From: Candidula unifasciata
Taxonomy: Eukaryota > Mollusca > Gastropoda > Stylommatophora > Geomitridae
Direction of reading: 5' to 3'
NCBI GenBank assembly: GCA_905116865.2
Contig: CAJHNH020004868.1
Location: forward strand, 423,761-487,760
DNA length: 64,000 bases
Each line of letters opens with the position of its first letter. The first letter of the stretch is position 1. Below the pieces are notes generated by a model, which was not told the origin of the DNA, did no database searches, and saw nothing but the letters and a program-made list of their open reading frames with translations. Position numbers and translations under genes: made by a program. Below, piece after piece: positions 45,696-55,820 of the stretch.

Positions 45696-45962
45696 TTAGA
45701 GCGAAACCTTACTTTCAACTGGAAAATCTGGCATGCCCTGCAGCAAATCTGGCCCTGTCGTAATCATCTTCTGCTTCTTCGATAACGGCTTCATCTTCAT
45801 TTCATACCGCTGAGCAAGCCGATAGATGCAACGCTCAATAGCCGCAACGTTCACGTTTTGTTTGTATTTGTTATATTGTAAAGCTTGATAATATACTTTT
45901 CGTTCGGTTTTATATCTTTTCTTAAAGTCAGCTGGTTTTGGCAGCCACACTCGCCATCGCAT
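45696..45962 (-). CDS. Possible exon of unknown gene
   Basis: An 88-codon minus-strand frame has balanced, complex composition rich in Lys, Arg, Tyr and Gln, for example KKRYKTERKVYYQALQYNKY and AIERCIYRLAQRYEMKMK. It contains no low-complexity run, unlike nearly every other frame here. On the minus strand, a pyrimidine-rich stretch ending TCTGTAG lies about 50 bp upstream of the ATG, but an in-frame TGA lies between them. A GTAAGG resembling a splice donor overlaps the last few codons before the stop. That is compatible with an internal exon, but it is equally compatible with chance or an old transposon ORF. I do not recognise the domain. Confidence 0.3.
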   Translation of the reverse strand: MRWRVWLPKPADFKKRYKTERKVYYQALQYNKYKQNVNVAAIERCIYRLAQRYEMKMKPLSKKQKMITTGPDLLQGMPDFPVESKVSL

Positions 45963-48900
45963 TCGATTTCTATACCTTCATACAACCTAAAATTACACTA
46001 CAGACTCGAAAGAAGAAAAGGAGCCAACAGCTAATAGAGTGGTCGAGTGCAAGGCAGCACTCAAACCTCTAGATGTTGGCCACCACTGCTAGACAGTAAG
46101 CTACTACCAGAGAATCGATCTATCGATTTGACCACTCTTGGACGCTATCCAAGGGTAATATCCCAGATTTAAAAAGTATTAATCCGGATGGAGAGACCAA
46201 AGAGCTGATGCTAGATACTCCCTGCAACCTCTAAAGAAGTTATATTTATGACACTTCAAACCGCTACATCACCCTGGCTTAAAATTTAGTCATGTGCGGG
46301 TAAGCACGTACCAGATAACCTTGAAAATAACTCAAGTGACGGCTACAGCAAACACTACGTTGGTCTACCCCGCAGTCATCTGCCGGTAAGCATGATGAAA
46401 TGATAATTAACCCTTAAATTCAACCAGAAAACCCAAATTCAAACTGAAGCCAATACGCGAACTCACTCTTATCCTTTAAGAGTTAGGGATGCTGATTTCA
46501 AGGTCACCGTTGATGAGAGCAGGAAAGAACGTTGTTTACCTCTCTTGACAGCCGAAGTTGGTGAACGTGGCAGGTAATCATTTTCACATACTGTTGTTGT
46601 TGCCAGAGACGTTCTGTTGAGCTAGGGCGGGTGACGGTTGGGCTAAGATTAGTCTTCCTCGTATTCCTCCCCTTCTTACTCACTCCCATCCTTCTTCTTC
46701 CACCCGAGGTTGTAATTATGTTGTTTCCGCTTGCAACGTGATTGCAATATTTGCCCCCATTCGGTCGACACATCCGACTTCTTCTGGTATTGGTTGCCCA
46801 GGTTTAGCCTTCCTGGCTACGAGTTTTAAATGATGGAAGGAGAGACTAGCAGACTGCCCATGAGATAATATTTAGATTTCATCAAAAAGACGTTATAAGG
46901 GTACTTCAAAAAATGTATAAACATACGATAGATTTAGGGCTGTTAGCTCAAGAAAACTCACAAGTTCCGGCTCCTTGAGGCTAAACACCCTCCTCCCCCC
47001 TTTCCCCTTAATTACACACACAATGGAATTTAACAGCAAGTTATTTATACATTTATACTGAAATTTAAAAGGGGGAAAATCTCTACTCTTCAGCTATTCG
47101 ATGGAAAGAATGAAACGTTATTAAACTAACAATTAGGGACTAAACGCGATTAAAGTTACTTTAATAAAGAGGAGTTGATTTCAATACACACAGGGCGTGT
47201 CCATAAATGCTCACTGTTCTCAACGAGAAGTAACAGCGTGTATAGTCAGTCAATCTTCTGTGTTAAAACAATGGTAATACACCAAGGAACAAATTTGTTT
47301 TTAAACATAACAGAAATAATAAAAGCCATAAACAACTTTAAAACAATGGAAATATACAACATTGTAGGGCCACTTACCGAGCAATTGCACGGCTTTTTAA
47401 TGTGAATAAAATACTCCATAATACAGATATTAAAAGGCACTGTGCGTTTGTAAGCAGGTATTAAACATCCTCTATCCTGGGACCTGCAAGTGGTCATTCA
47501 ATTTCCATAGAATAATAGTGCAACATTATAATCCGTAACTGTGTGGTCACACAACTAACTGTTGGGCCTGTGTGGTGCTTTGCCTGTAGATCAGTAATTC
47601 AGAGTTAACAGCTAACAGTCACGCAACTGGTCCCATATGGCATACACAAATAACGCTTCTCGTTAAAAGACCAATTAATGTGCCCGGCTCGCGTAAATGG
47701 CATTCATGTTATTAAATGTCATTTATGGACATTATAAATGACTTTATATGTACTACCATCTGGCGTATGAGGTACAAATTGCACTTGAACACGTAGTGTA
47801 CATTGTGTTTGAACAGCGTGGGATAACAAATTCGCCCTTTGAACAAAAACGAAACCAGGCCCAAATTGGTAGCCGGGAGACTGTCTGAGAAGTGAATCAC
47901 GGCGCTTGGTGGTAGGGTGGTGACAAAGATAACCGAATGCGCTGTAGGGAGCAAGCACACTGGATCGATAACTCCGTGTCTTAGCAGAAGAGCGGCACGT
48001 GTAGCGCGAGGCACGTGCTAGCCTGCGCGAACCCACAAGGTCACAACTAGACGGTTTGATTGTCACCGATTCAAAGAGAGCCTTGTGTCAGGGAAATATA
48101 ACCATTCTAGCGAAACGTTTCAAATGATCACAGAGAACGGACGGTCTTTTTGTTTGAAGACTGCGTAAACAGAAAATAATTGTCGAATTGTGTTGGCATG
48201 AAAGCGTTTTATTCCATTAGAAAAATGGTTGAAATAGCCGAATGTGAGGCAGGTCTGAGTGCTTAATTTGTAACTCTTTGGAAATAAAGTTCGTTCGTGC
48301 GATGCCTCGGTGAAGAGCCGGGAAGAGTCATAAGAATTGTCAGTATACTCTTTCTAATATTTTGAATAAGACTGGGAGAGGGGGGGGTGTCATGTTGTTC
48401 TTTAAGGCTGTTCGCGCTGTTCTGTATTTTGCATAGTCTTCCGCTTGGTTTGTATTTAAAACAGTTCTTCGGCGTCGCTTTCCGTGAATAGTTATTGCTT
48501 TCAGTAAGTTCTTACTCCGTTTTAGTGAAAGTCAGTTCTCATTTAAACAATTGTTGTTTCGCTCCATTCTTACTTTAAATCGTTCTGTCTTTTTCAATGT
48601 TTGCATTACCCGTTTCGATCTCAGTAAATTCTCAAGTTAGCTTTTTCTGACCTGATTAATGACCGTCGAACTAGGCGCAAGAGAGTCAGCTGGAGCCGGT
48701 CGTGGCCAGTGCATCTCTGCCAATTGCCAAAGTCTAACATCTGTCCGATAAACCAACCGTTAACCTGTCACTCTGTTCCTGAAGGTAGCTGCATAATTTG
48801 CTACTGCAGCTACAACATATAACACCAAACCTCATTTTACCTGTTACAAAACCACCATTTCGTCTTGTCCCTAAGTCCGATAGAGTGAAGAAGAGGATGT

Positions 48901-49958
48901 CCGAGGCCTGGTGTCATGACCCAGGTCGGCTCACACTTCGAGATTATCTTGGAGGATAATGGGCCGAAACGATTGTCAACGAGAGACCGTTTTATTGATG
49001 ATCGGTAAACTCCTGCTGTGCAGGCTCCCCTGAGGAGTTCTTATAACATTATTTTGACTCTTACTGGCAGAAACAAGTTACACTGTTAAATCAGTAACAT
49101 CATGGATCTATAATAATTAACCGAATTATTAGTTGTCACGTGAGAGGTTGAGAAACAACAGCTATAAGAAACAGGATATGAGAAACAATAAGAATAAAGT
49201 GTGCACAAATAATAATGGGCCAAAATTAAAGGATTTTAATTACTTAAGGATTAGATCATAATGTTGTTATAGATAAAGGGTTTGAGTATTGAAACAGTCA
49301 AAATAATAATAACAGAAGTTGTCAGTAACGAAGACATTTGGTTAGCCCGAGTTTTCAATCAAAATTGCATGATTCTTACATATAACATAGTTAACTCAGC
49401 ATTGTCCAGGTGGGAAAAGGCATTATATTTCGAACGCCTATGTCGTGAGCAATTTAAAAAACGACTGAGTGACCGATCATCATCATCAGGTGCTTGCCGA
49501 ATACATGTACTATAGTGGAATCAATAATGTGTTGGAGCCAATATCATAAACTCTACTGGAGAGGTCTACTAAAGCTAAGAATCATAGCTGAATGAAACGA
49601 CATCAACAGTCGGAACAGAAACAATCCCATTTCGGATCTTCGTAGCCAGGAATAAACAACGCATCAAGTGTACGTGGGGATCATAAATCAGCAACATCTG
49701 TACACTGCGCGGCCGCTTAGAGCTGATATGTTTAATATGGTGGATGAGAGAGCCTCCGTGGACCTGTATTTAGTTTAGTTATGAAATTGCCAAAAGTACT
49801 CAATAACAGCCTGTAGCAGTATGCTAACTGAGTACTAAACATGCACCTCAGTATGCGTTGTTTTATAACGTAATACCAGGTACTGGTTTTTTCCTTTCTT
49901 CAGGAAGACGTAGGTAACGCACGCAATGAAGATTTCTTGGCAGAAGTAAACTCAACAA
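45963..49958. other. Unique sequence, gene-poor
   Basis: About 4 kb with no recognised gene or repeat family. A GC-richer patch at about 47,800-48,070 has overlapping minus frames (47,712-48,066) without domains. A C run lies at 46,986-46,998 and a G run near 48,379-48,386. The stretch 48,390-49,000 has no second copy here, so I do not call an LTR. Confidence 0.5.
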
Positions 49959-50515
49959 GTTTATGTTTATTCCACTGATTAACATCATGGCACACGAATG
50001 TAAGCCATAACTGCTCCTTACTACCCCTAACTCAAGCTTGAGTCGGAAGAATTTCAGGGCAGTTGCACCGGCGAGGATCCTGAAATACTTTGGATAGATT
50101 TTTTAAACTCCGAATTTTTCCGGGGCAGCGCCGTCATGTCACTGTTTTTGATTTCCAACAAGGGATTTTTGTTCATCCACTTTCGTCCTTTTTAGGACGA
50201 AATTTTTTGTTTTTTGAAGCCCTACTCTGGCTTTTGCCAGGGGCCGCAATATAGGCAGTAGTCTATGGCCAGTTGTCTGAACGCGGTTTCTGGGACCCGC
50301 TCCACGGTGATCCTCACCCGCATGGTGGCACTTTGTGTCATCGGGTGCTTGTGTGATGTCCTGGTGGGGTAGAAAGTCAGTCAGTCAGTCAGCCAAAAAG
50401 GGATTTTTTTAACGTCCTATCTTACTACACAGAGACCAGGGAAAATTACTAGAATTCCACGTGACAAAATCCCGGGACTTGAAACCAGGACCTTCAGCCT
50501 CCGAAAAACTTAAAA
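49959..50515 (-). mobile_element. SINE family C, copy 4, split by family B
   Basis: The reverse complement reads the family C head with GGTTTCAAGTCCC (B-box-like), then GGATTTTGTCACGTGG. It is interrupted by the family B insertion (50,171-50,397) and resumes with TCTATCCAAAGTATTTCAGG, GGATCCTCGCCGGTGC and a tail GAATAAACATAAAC. The plus-strand coordinates therefore hold one SINE in two parts. Confidence 0.87.
50171..50397 (+). mobile_element. Retroposon family B, copy 1, with exact target duplication
   Basis: Flanked by the perfect 11-bp direct repeat AAGGGATTTTT at 50,160-50,170 and 50,398-50,408. The insert starts with a hairpin TTTCGTCC-TTTTTA-GGACGAAA (50,181-50,202). It then has TTTTTTGAAGCCCTACTCTG, CTGAACGCGGTTTCTGGG and CATGGTGGCACTTTGTGTC. 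It ends in four TCAG units. The duplication and terminal repeat tail mark it as a retroposed element. Confidence 0.92.
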
Positions 50516-50639
50516 ATGGAACCTTATGATTCGTGTCTCAAGTTCACAATCCATATTTCAGAAAAAGGATGAAGACTATAGTACTCCTGATAACAGTCAG
50601 ACAGGCAAGTGGATTTCTATCGGAGATACCTCAGTTCAG

Positions 50640-50748
50640 TAATTTTGAAGCAAGGGCAAACTACTAAACGTAACTTTGTCTAGAAAAACAACAACAGCTG
50701 AAAAAAATGCTGGTGTTGGTTCTTCAACATCTTGTAATGGACACAAAA
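50640..50748 (+). mobile_element. SINE family D, 3' fragment
   Basis: GGCAAACTACTAAACGTAAC leads into AATGCTGGTGTTGGTTCTTC and CATCTTGTAATGG, the conserved 3' end of family D. The head is missing. Confidence 0.7.
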
Positions 50749-51117
50749 CTAACTTGGGAACGAACGAACAAACTTCATTTTCAAAGGGTTAAGAATTGGG
50801 CACGCAGGCCTGTCTAACATTCCGCCCTTCCTATCCGCTCCTTTCATACCACAGTAAGCTTCTTGTTACTGAGTAAATTAACACTTTTGGCACTTTAAAC
50901 TCCAACACTGTCTGTCCTAGGACTGTGTGTTGTACCGTACATTTTCATAAGTGATGTTAGTTGTTAATGACATTATATTTTGCATATGCAAGAGAGTAGG
51001 TTCAAGTGGCAAGTGAGATATAATAGATTAACTTAGCAGAGAAATAAGAACTAAAGTGGTGATAACTGTGTACAGCTTAACATCATATAATATACAGTGA
51101 GTTGAACAGTACTACAG

Positions 51118-51240
51118 TTTATTGTTTATTCGATGGATCAACATTACAGCACAAGGATGTAACCCATAAGTGCTCTGTTCTACTTCTAACTAAAACCTGA
51201 GTCTGAATAATCAGCGCAGTTTGCACAGTAATGAAAGAGT
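51118..51240 (-). mobile_element. SINE family C, 3' fragment
   Basis: The reverse complement ends AGAACAGAGCACTTATGGG, TTACATCCTTGTGCTGTAAT, GTTGATCCATCGAATAAAC, the 3' end of family C. The body and head are absent. Confidence 0.75.
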
Positions 51241-51644
51241 CAAAATGTAGTTTTAAACACACGCTTTCAACATTCAAGAGGTCAGCCTAATCTTCCTGGT
51301 ATAGAACCGTGTAGCCTCAGATGGGAAGCCTTGTGCAGACATTACTCTCGCACTTGCGAAACCATCGATCAGCTTCTACCTCAAGTGCGCTGTATTTTTA
51401 AAGACCCTGGGAAAAGCTTCTTCAGCCGTCTTCAGTGGTACTCAGTCCGCCTATTGAATCTGTTAGCTTCAAGAGCCAAACACTCACGATGGACAAGGGG
51501 TCTATTTTGAAGACTTATCTGTGAACGACTTCTAGTCAAGAGGCAAGAACAGATGGAGCAACATGTTAAAGAATGTTTGCGTCCGTGTTTCAGCCTGATT
51601 TTAACAAGGACAGACATGTGAGGAGACTAACTCGATGTGTTTAC

Positions 51645-51862
51645 AACCACTGTCAGGCGTTGCGAACGCGCGTTCGTAATGTCCGGATGCTGTATTTGAT
51701 CCCAGCTGCAGGTAATTTGGTAACAGACCATCTTGCTTTGGTTTCGACACTGGTACCGAGTGACCGTTCAGAGGCAGTGGCAAACTACTGCAAGTAAATT
51801 GGCATAGAAAACAAAACAGCCAAACAAATACTTGGTTTGGTTTTGCAAAATTCCTGTAAAGG
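51645..51862 (+). mobile_element. SINE family D, copy 5
   Basis: GGCGTTGCGAACGCGCGTTC, TATTTGATCCCAGCTGCAGG (B-box region), CGACACTGGTACCGAGTGAC, GGCAAACTACTGCAAG, and the 3' end TTGGTTTGGTTTTGCAAAA with CCTGTAAAGG. The interior is short. Confidence 0.82.
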
Positions 51863-52774
51863 ATGGGCAATTAATTAAAAAAAAATAGGACCAGCATCTA
51901 CACTTTACAATATTTTATGGAGGAGACAGATCTGTGGCTTTTTCTTTATAATAATGGCACATGACGACCAAGAACAGATTTCTGAGAAACGCTGGGACCA
52001 ACAAACGATTTGGCAACAGTTGGGGATCTGCACAGAGGATTAGTTGTCGGAAGAGATTGTATTTCTACAAAACAGAAGCAGGTTGAGGCATGGACAGTAC
52101 ACTCTGTCTGATAGCTTAGTAGAACAGAATGCTTATTTTCCTGCTTCTATAAGCATAGTCCCCTCGGAGATCTGGTATTACCCACAAACAACCAAGAAAA
52201 GACAATGTCAGGTAGAGCAACAGAGTCAGGAAGAGAGACATTCAGATCCTGACATAGTGTAAGAGCGAGAGCAGAAGGTCACACAGAGAGAGACAGATAG
52301 AAAATACCTATTAGTTAAGGGAAACGATAGAACTGCTCACCTGTAACACACACCTATAACAAAACAATAACACACACATATAACACACCTAACATGAACT
52401 TTAAAAAACGGCATATAACACACCTTATGCACAACATAAAGTATACATCTATAGATGCCTCAGTCCAGTCTGCCTTAGCAAATAAACAAGCGTATGTGTG
52501 CTAACTGCGTGTTAAGGAAAACAAATGCACAAAATAACACAAAACAAAGGACAGGCAATGGAAAAATGCAGTCAGTAAAATGACATGGGACATTTAAAAC
52601 CAAAGCTGTGATCTTCATCTTGAATGTAGTCAAAATTTATGGGTTTTTTTAAAGAAGGTACTGTGCGTTTCTACGTGTGCCAGCGCATGTACCTGTTGAG
52701 TAAATAAACATGCATGCCTGTGGGAGAATATGTAATAATCATAATAGAAAAACAAACAAAAGTTAGTTATGCTT
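51863..52774. other. Mostly unique sequence
   Basis: No gene recognised. A degenerate AACACACAY-type stretch lies at about 52,345-52,400. Confidence 0.5.
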
Positions 52775-53887
52775 AGTATTGCAGAAGAATTATGTGGAAA
52801 ACGGAAGAGTGGAAACAGACGGGGAAATAACAAATATTCATCTTGGTGGTGCGAAGAAGTAAAAGAAGCAATTAAAAAAAAAAAGACTTATATAAGCAGT
52901 GGATAAAATCAAAGAAAGAAGAAGATTATATAAACTATAGACTGCAAAGGAGAGAAACCAACAGGAGTGTCAAGAAAGCAAAACAAGCATCCTAGGAACG
53001 TTTCGGTGAGTCACTAGCAGAAAATGAGAAAACAGCCAGCAGAAAATTTTTCAAAGTAGTTAAAAATATGCGGAAAAGAGATGAGAGCTACAACCCCACT
53101 GAAATAATTAATGATAAGACAGGAAGGCCATTGATAGATCCACCCGAGATAGCAGAAAGATGGAGGGAATACTTCAATGAGCTCTTTGATCCTCTAGGAG
53201 ATCATCAGGAAAAAACAACTGAAGAGCACAGAGCAACAGTGTTAGAACCACACATACTAATGGATGAAATAGAAAAAGTCATTAAACAGTCTCCCAAATA
53301 TAAAGCACCAGGAGCTGATAGATAACCAACAGAAATAATTCAAGCAGCAGGTGAAAGCAGCATCAGATGGCTTCACAGAATATTCAATGCAGCATGGGTA
53401 CAACAAACGGCCCCTATTGATTGGCAACATGCAATAGTTATACCATTGTGGAAGAACAAAGGAAGCAAACGAGAATGCGGTCAATATCGAGGCATCTCTC
53501 TTTTAAGCCATGTTGGCAAAATGTATGCCAAGATAATAGAAACAAGACTGAGACCAGTGATAGAACCACAGCTGGCAGAAGAACAGATGGGATTTAGGAG
53601 AAATAGAAGCTGCACAGATGCAATCTTCACACTTAAACAGTTAATAGAAAAGAACATTGAATACAATAAGAACTTATTTGTGGCATTCGTAGACCAGGAG
53701 AAGGCATTTGACAGAGTCGACAGATAATTACTATGGAAAATAATGGCAAGATATGGAGTAAGCGAACACCTCATCGAAGTGTGCAAAAGTTTATACAGGG
53801 ATTGTAGAAGTGTAGTTAGAATAAATCAGGGAACATCTCATCCTTTCACAGTCACATCTGGAGTAAGACAGGGGTGTGTCTTATCAC
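52775..53887 (+). pseudogene. LINE reverse transcriptase, part 1 (upstream of hAT insertion)
   Basis: The frame begins with SIAEELCGKRKSGN and SWWCEEVKEAIKKKK, shifts within an A run near 52,890, and continues YKQWIKSKKEEDYINYRLQR. A stop (TAG near 52,993) follows. From 53,068 it gives RWREYFNELF and KYKAPGADR, then a TAA at 53,323. The RT core follows in frame: QHAIVIPLWKNKGSK, YRGISLLSHVGKMYAKII, EEQMGFRRNRSC, and motif A as FVAFVDQEKAFDRVDR. A second TAA (53,725) precedes MARYGVSEHLIE, then VRQGCVLS, where the hAT element interrupts. The endonuclease is missing. The protein would have copied the element's RNA at its target site. The clade is non-LTR, RTE-like or related, not settled. Confidence 0.9.
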
Positions 53888-53969
53888 TAGGGCTGTACCG
53901 AATAGTGATTTTCACTATTCGGCCGAATACGAATAGCTGGACCAACTATTCGGCCGAATACGAATAGTG

Positions 53970-54085
53970 AATCATCATCATGTGCTTAGCCGGCTGGCAT
54001 GGGCGATTATGCCTCGCCACAATCTGCGATCTCCTGCAGCGCGTATTAGTTCGTGTGCTGACACACCTCCATGAAAAACCTTCGT
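53970..54085 (-). pseudogene. LINE 3' tail inside the hAT element
   Basis: On the minus strand this reads AHELIRAAGDRRLWRGIIAH and ASRLST before TGATGATGATG. That resembles the last residues and triplet tail of a non-LTR polyprotein (compare the ends at 5,788 and 13,070). It is on the strand opposite to the outer LINE and too short to assign to a clade. Confidence 0.5.
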
Positions 54086-54673
54086 TCCATGTTGTCAGCA
54101 TTAGGGCAGCTTTTTTTCTCACTGAAGATATTTCCAGCTGTACTAAACAGGAAAATACAAAAAAATACAGAGAGTCAAGATAAAAACTCGCAAGGCGAAA
54201 CATCAAAAACAAAAATAACGCCGACGAAGAAAATAATGCCGTCCTCACAAGTCGCCCAGCCCCTCCCCCGCCCGCGAGCTAAAGGATTCAACGGAAACAA
54301 GATAGCGACATCAAAGACCACCGCAGCCACGGAGACGGACAACGCCGAGCAGCTAACACCTGAAGATCAAATAACGAAAAAATCATTGCAGAAGAAAAAT
54401 CCAGACGCCGAGCGGCCAACGCCAGAAGATCAAACAACAAAGACAACGAAGAAACCGAACGTCGATCAAAACATTCAGCCGCTGCCGTTTCCACCAGACG
54501 ACGAAAGAACAGTTACGACACCCATAAATGATGACGAACTCCCGTTACTTCAAACAATCAACGAAGAGGACTCTCCACTCAAAGAAACCAAGCCGACAAC
54601 ACTAGAACACTTGCTTTTCTGCCCTTCTTACATCTTTAAGTGTTGCATTTTGTTTCTACAGCAACACACCTAA
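54071..54673 (+). CDS. Lys/Pro/Thr-rich open frame of unknown origin in hAT element
   Basis: A 200-codon frame spans most of the element's interior. Its first 30 residues overlap the LINE tail on the other strand. The rest is charged and probably disordered, with an imperfect internal repeat (EQLTPEDQITKKS then ERPTPEDQTTKTT) and many CG-containing codons, unlike the AT-rich surroundings. It ends in a short hydrophobic segment (IFKCCILFLQQHT). No transposase, zinc finger or other domain is recognisable. It may be captured host sequence or a remnant of the element's own second ORF. Whether it is translated is unknown. Confidence 0.35.
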   Translation: MKNLRSMLSALGQLFFSLKIFPAVLNRKIQKNTESQDKNSQGETSKTKITPTKKIMPSSQVAQPLPRPRAKGFNGNKIATSKTTAATETDNAEQLTPEDQITKKSLQKKNPDAERPTPEDQTTKTTKKPNVDQNIQPLPFPPDDERTVTTPINDDELPLLQTINEEDSPLKETKPTTLEHLLFCPSYIFKCCILFLQQHT

Positions 54674-54930
54674 AAACACTATACTCGCAACACATACAAG
54701 ATGGAAATAAAGGGGCACTTGGTACGCTCATAGGTGGTGCACAAAGATAACGCTTGACAGTATAAACCAAGGTGGGAAATCTTGATGTTTTTTTTTCACC
54801 AGTCCAGAAACGGTTGTAACCACTATTCGTATTCGGCCCGACCGCAACTATTCGGCCGAATACCGAATAGTTATTGGGTCCACTATTCGGCCCCGAAGCG
54901 AATACGAAGCGAAAATTCGGTACAGCCCTA

Positions 54931-55820
54931 CTTATCACCACTGCTGTTTATCACCTACATCGACAGTATATGCAAGAATGCCAAGCCCATGAATGAAGAT
55001 CTTAGTAAGATCAACGAATTTGCAGATGACCAGGCCTTGATAGCAGATACAGCCATGAAATTGCAACAACATCTAACATCTATGAATGAAGAATGTAAAA
55101 CAAATAATATGAGAATCAACACTGAAAAGACAGAAGTAATGTCAATAGGAAAAAAGAAGACAGATCTAAACATAACAATAGAATACAAAGGCATTAAACA
55201 GGCATCTGAGTTTAAATATCTGGGAACTACATTTACCGAAGATGTGAAATTGGATAAAGAAATTGACATTAGATGCAGTAAAGCAAACGAAGTATTGGGA
55301 CAGCTAGCCCCCCTCTTACAGCATAAGACAATCCCAATCAGCACAAAGAGACATCTTATTCAAAGCATATTTATTACAACTCTGTGCTACCAGTGCCAGA
55401 CATGGTCACTGACAACAAACCATAAAAGAAAATTAGTAACCACGGAAATGAGATGTCTGAGAAGGGCTGTAGGAGTGACCATAAGAGATAAGATCAGGAA
55501 TGAGATCATAAGAGAACAAGTCGGCACAGAACCAATTCTGGATTACATACAAAGACAGCAAGTGAAATGGTTTGCCCACTTAGAGAGAATGCCTTGTGAC
55601 ACCATACCATACAAAGCATACATAGAAAGAGAAGAGGGACGTAGAGCACGGGGTAGACCAAGAACAAGATGGAAGGATAACATCAGAGAAACTCTACAAC
55701 AGCACGATGTGCTTATGGTCGAGGCAGCCAGAAGAGCTAGAAACAGAACCTTATATCTCCCTCGACACCCACAGCGGTAAAAGAGGAAGTGAAGAAGAAC
55801 AAGAAGAAACAAAAGTGACA
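54931..55820 (+). pseudogene. LINE reverse transcriptase, part 2 (downstream of hAT insertion)
   Basis: In frame with part 1 after excision: SPLLFITYIDSI, then the catalytic box FADDQ at 55,019-55,033 (family YADD). It continues MRINTEKTEVMSIGKKK, FKYLGTTFTED, CYQCQTWSLT, EMRCLRRAVG, VKWFAHLERM and the basic motif RARGRPRTRWKDN, ending at a stop at 55,778. The following 40 bp are rich in AAGAAG, a short 3' tail. This half has no internal stop over about 280 codons, so it decayed less than part 1. It shares motif order with the minus-strand LINE at 41,661-42,558. Confidence 0.92.

Larger units (their letters stand above)
50559..51844 (+). repeat. Segment duplicated at 62,701-64,000
   Basis: This 1.3-kb stretch is the clean copy of the sequence that reappears at the right end of the window. 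It contains SINE D and C fragments and some unique sequence. Nothing in it reads as a gene. Confidence 0.9.
53888..54930 (+). mobile_element. Non-autonomous hAT-like element inside LINE
   Basis: The ends are perfect 16-bp inverted repeats, TAGGGCTGTACCGAAT at 53,888-53,903 and its complement at 54,915-54,930. They are flanked by an exact 8-bp target duplication CTTATCAC at 53,880-53,887 and 54,931-54,938. Several CTATTCGGCCGAATAC-like subterminal repeats lie at both ends. There is no transposase. Removing the insert and one duplication restores the LINE reading frame across the CVLSPLLF motif, which proves the insertion came after the LINE. Confidence 0.95.

Noticed and set aside
47712..48066. 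Overlapping minus frames of 100-115 codons
   Set aside because: GC-richer patch with two overlapping frames, arginine/serine rich, and no recognisable domain or splice context.
48390..49000. Possible solo LTR or promoter
   Set aside because: Unique sequence with a TG start and some T-rich stretches, but I could find no second copy, target duplication or primer-binding site.
50171..50397. Helitron, because of the terminal hairpin
   Set aside because: Helitrons do not create target duplications and end in CTRR after the hairpin. Here there is an exact 11-bp duplication and a GTCA tail.
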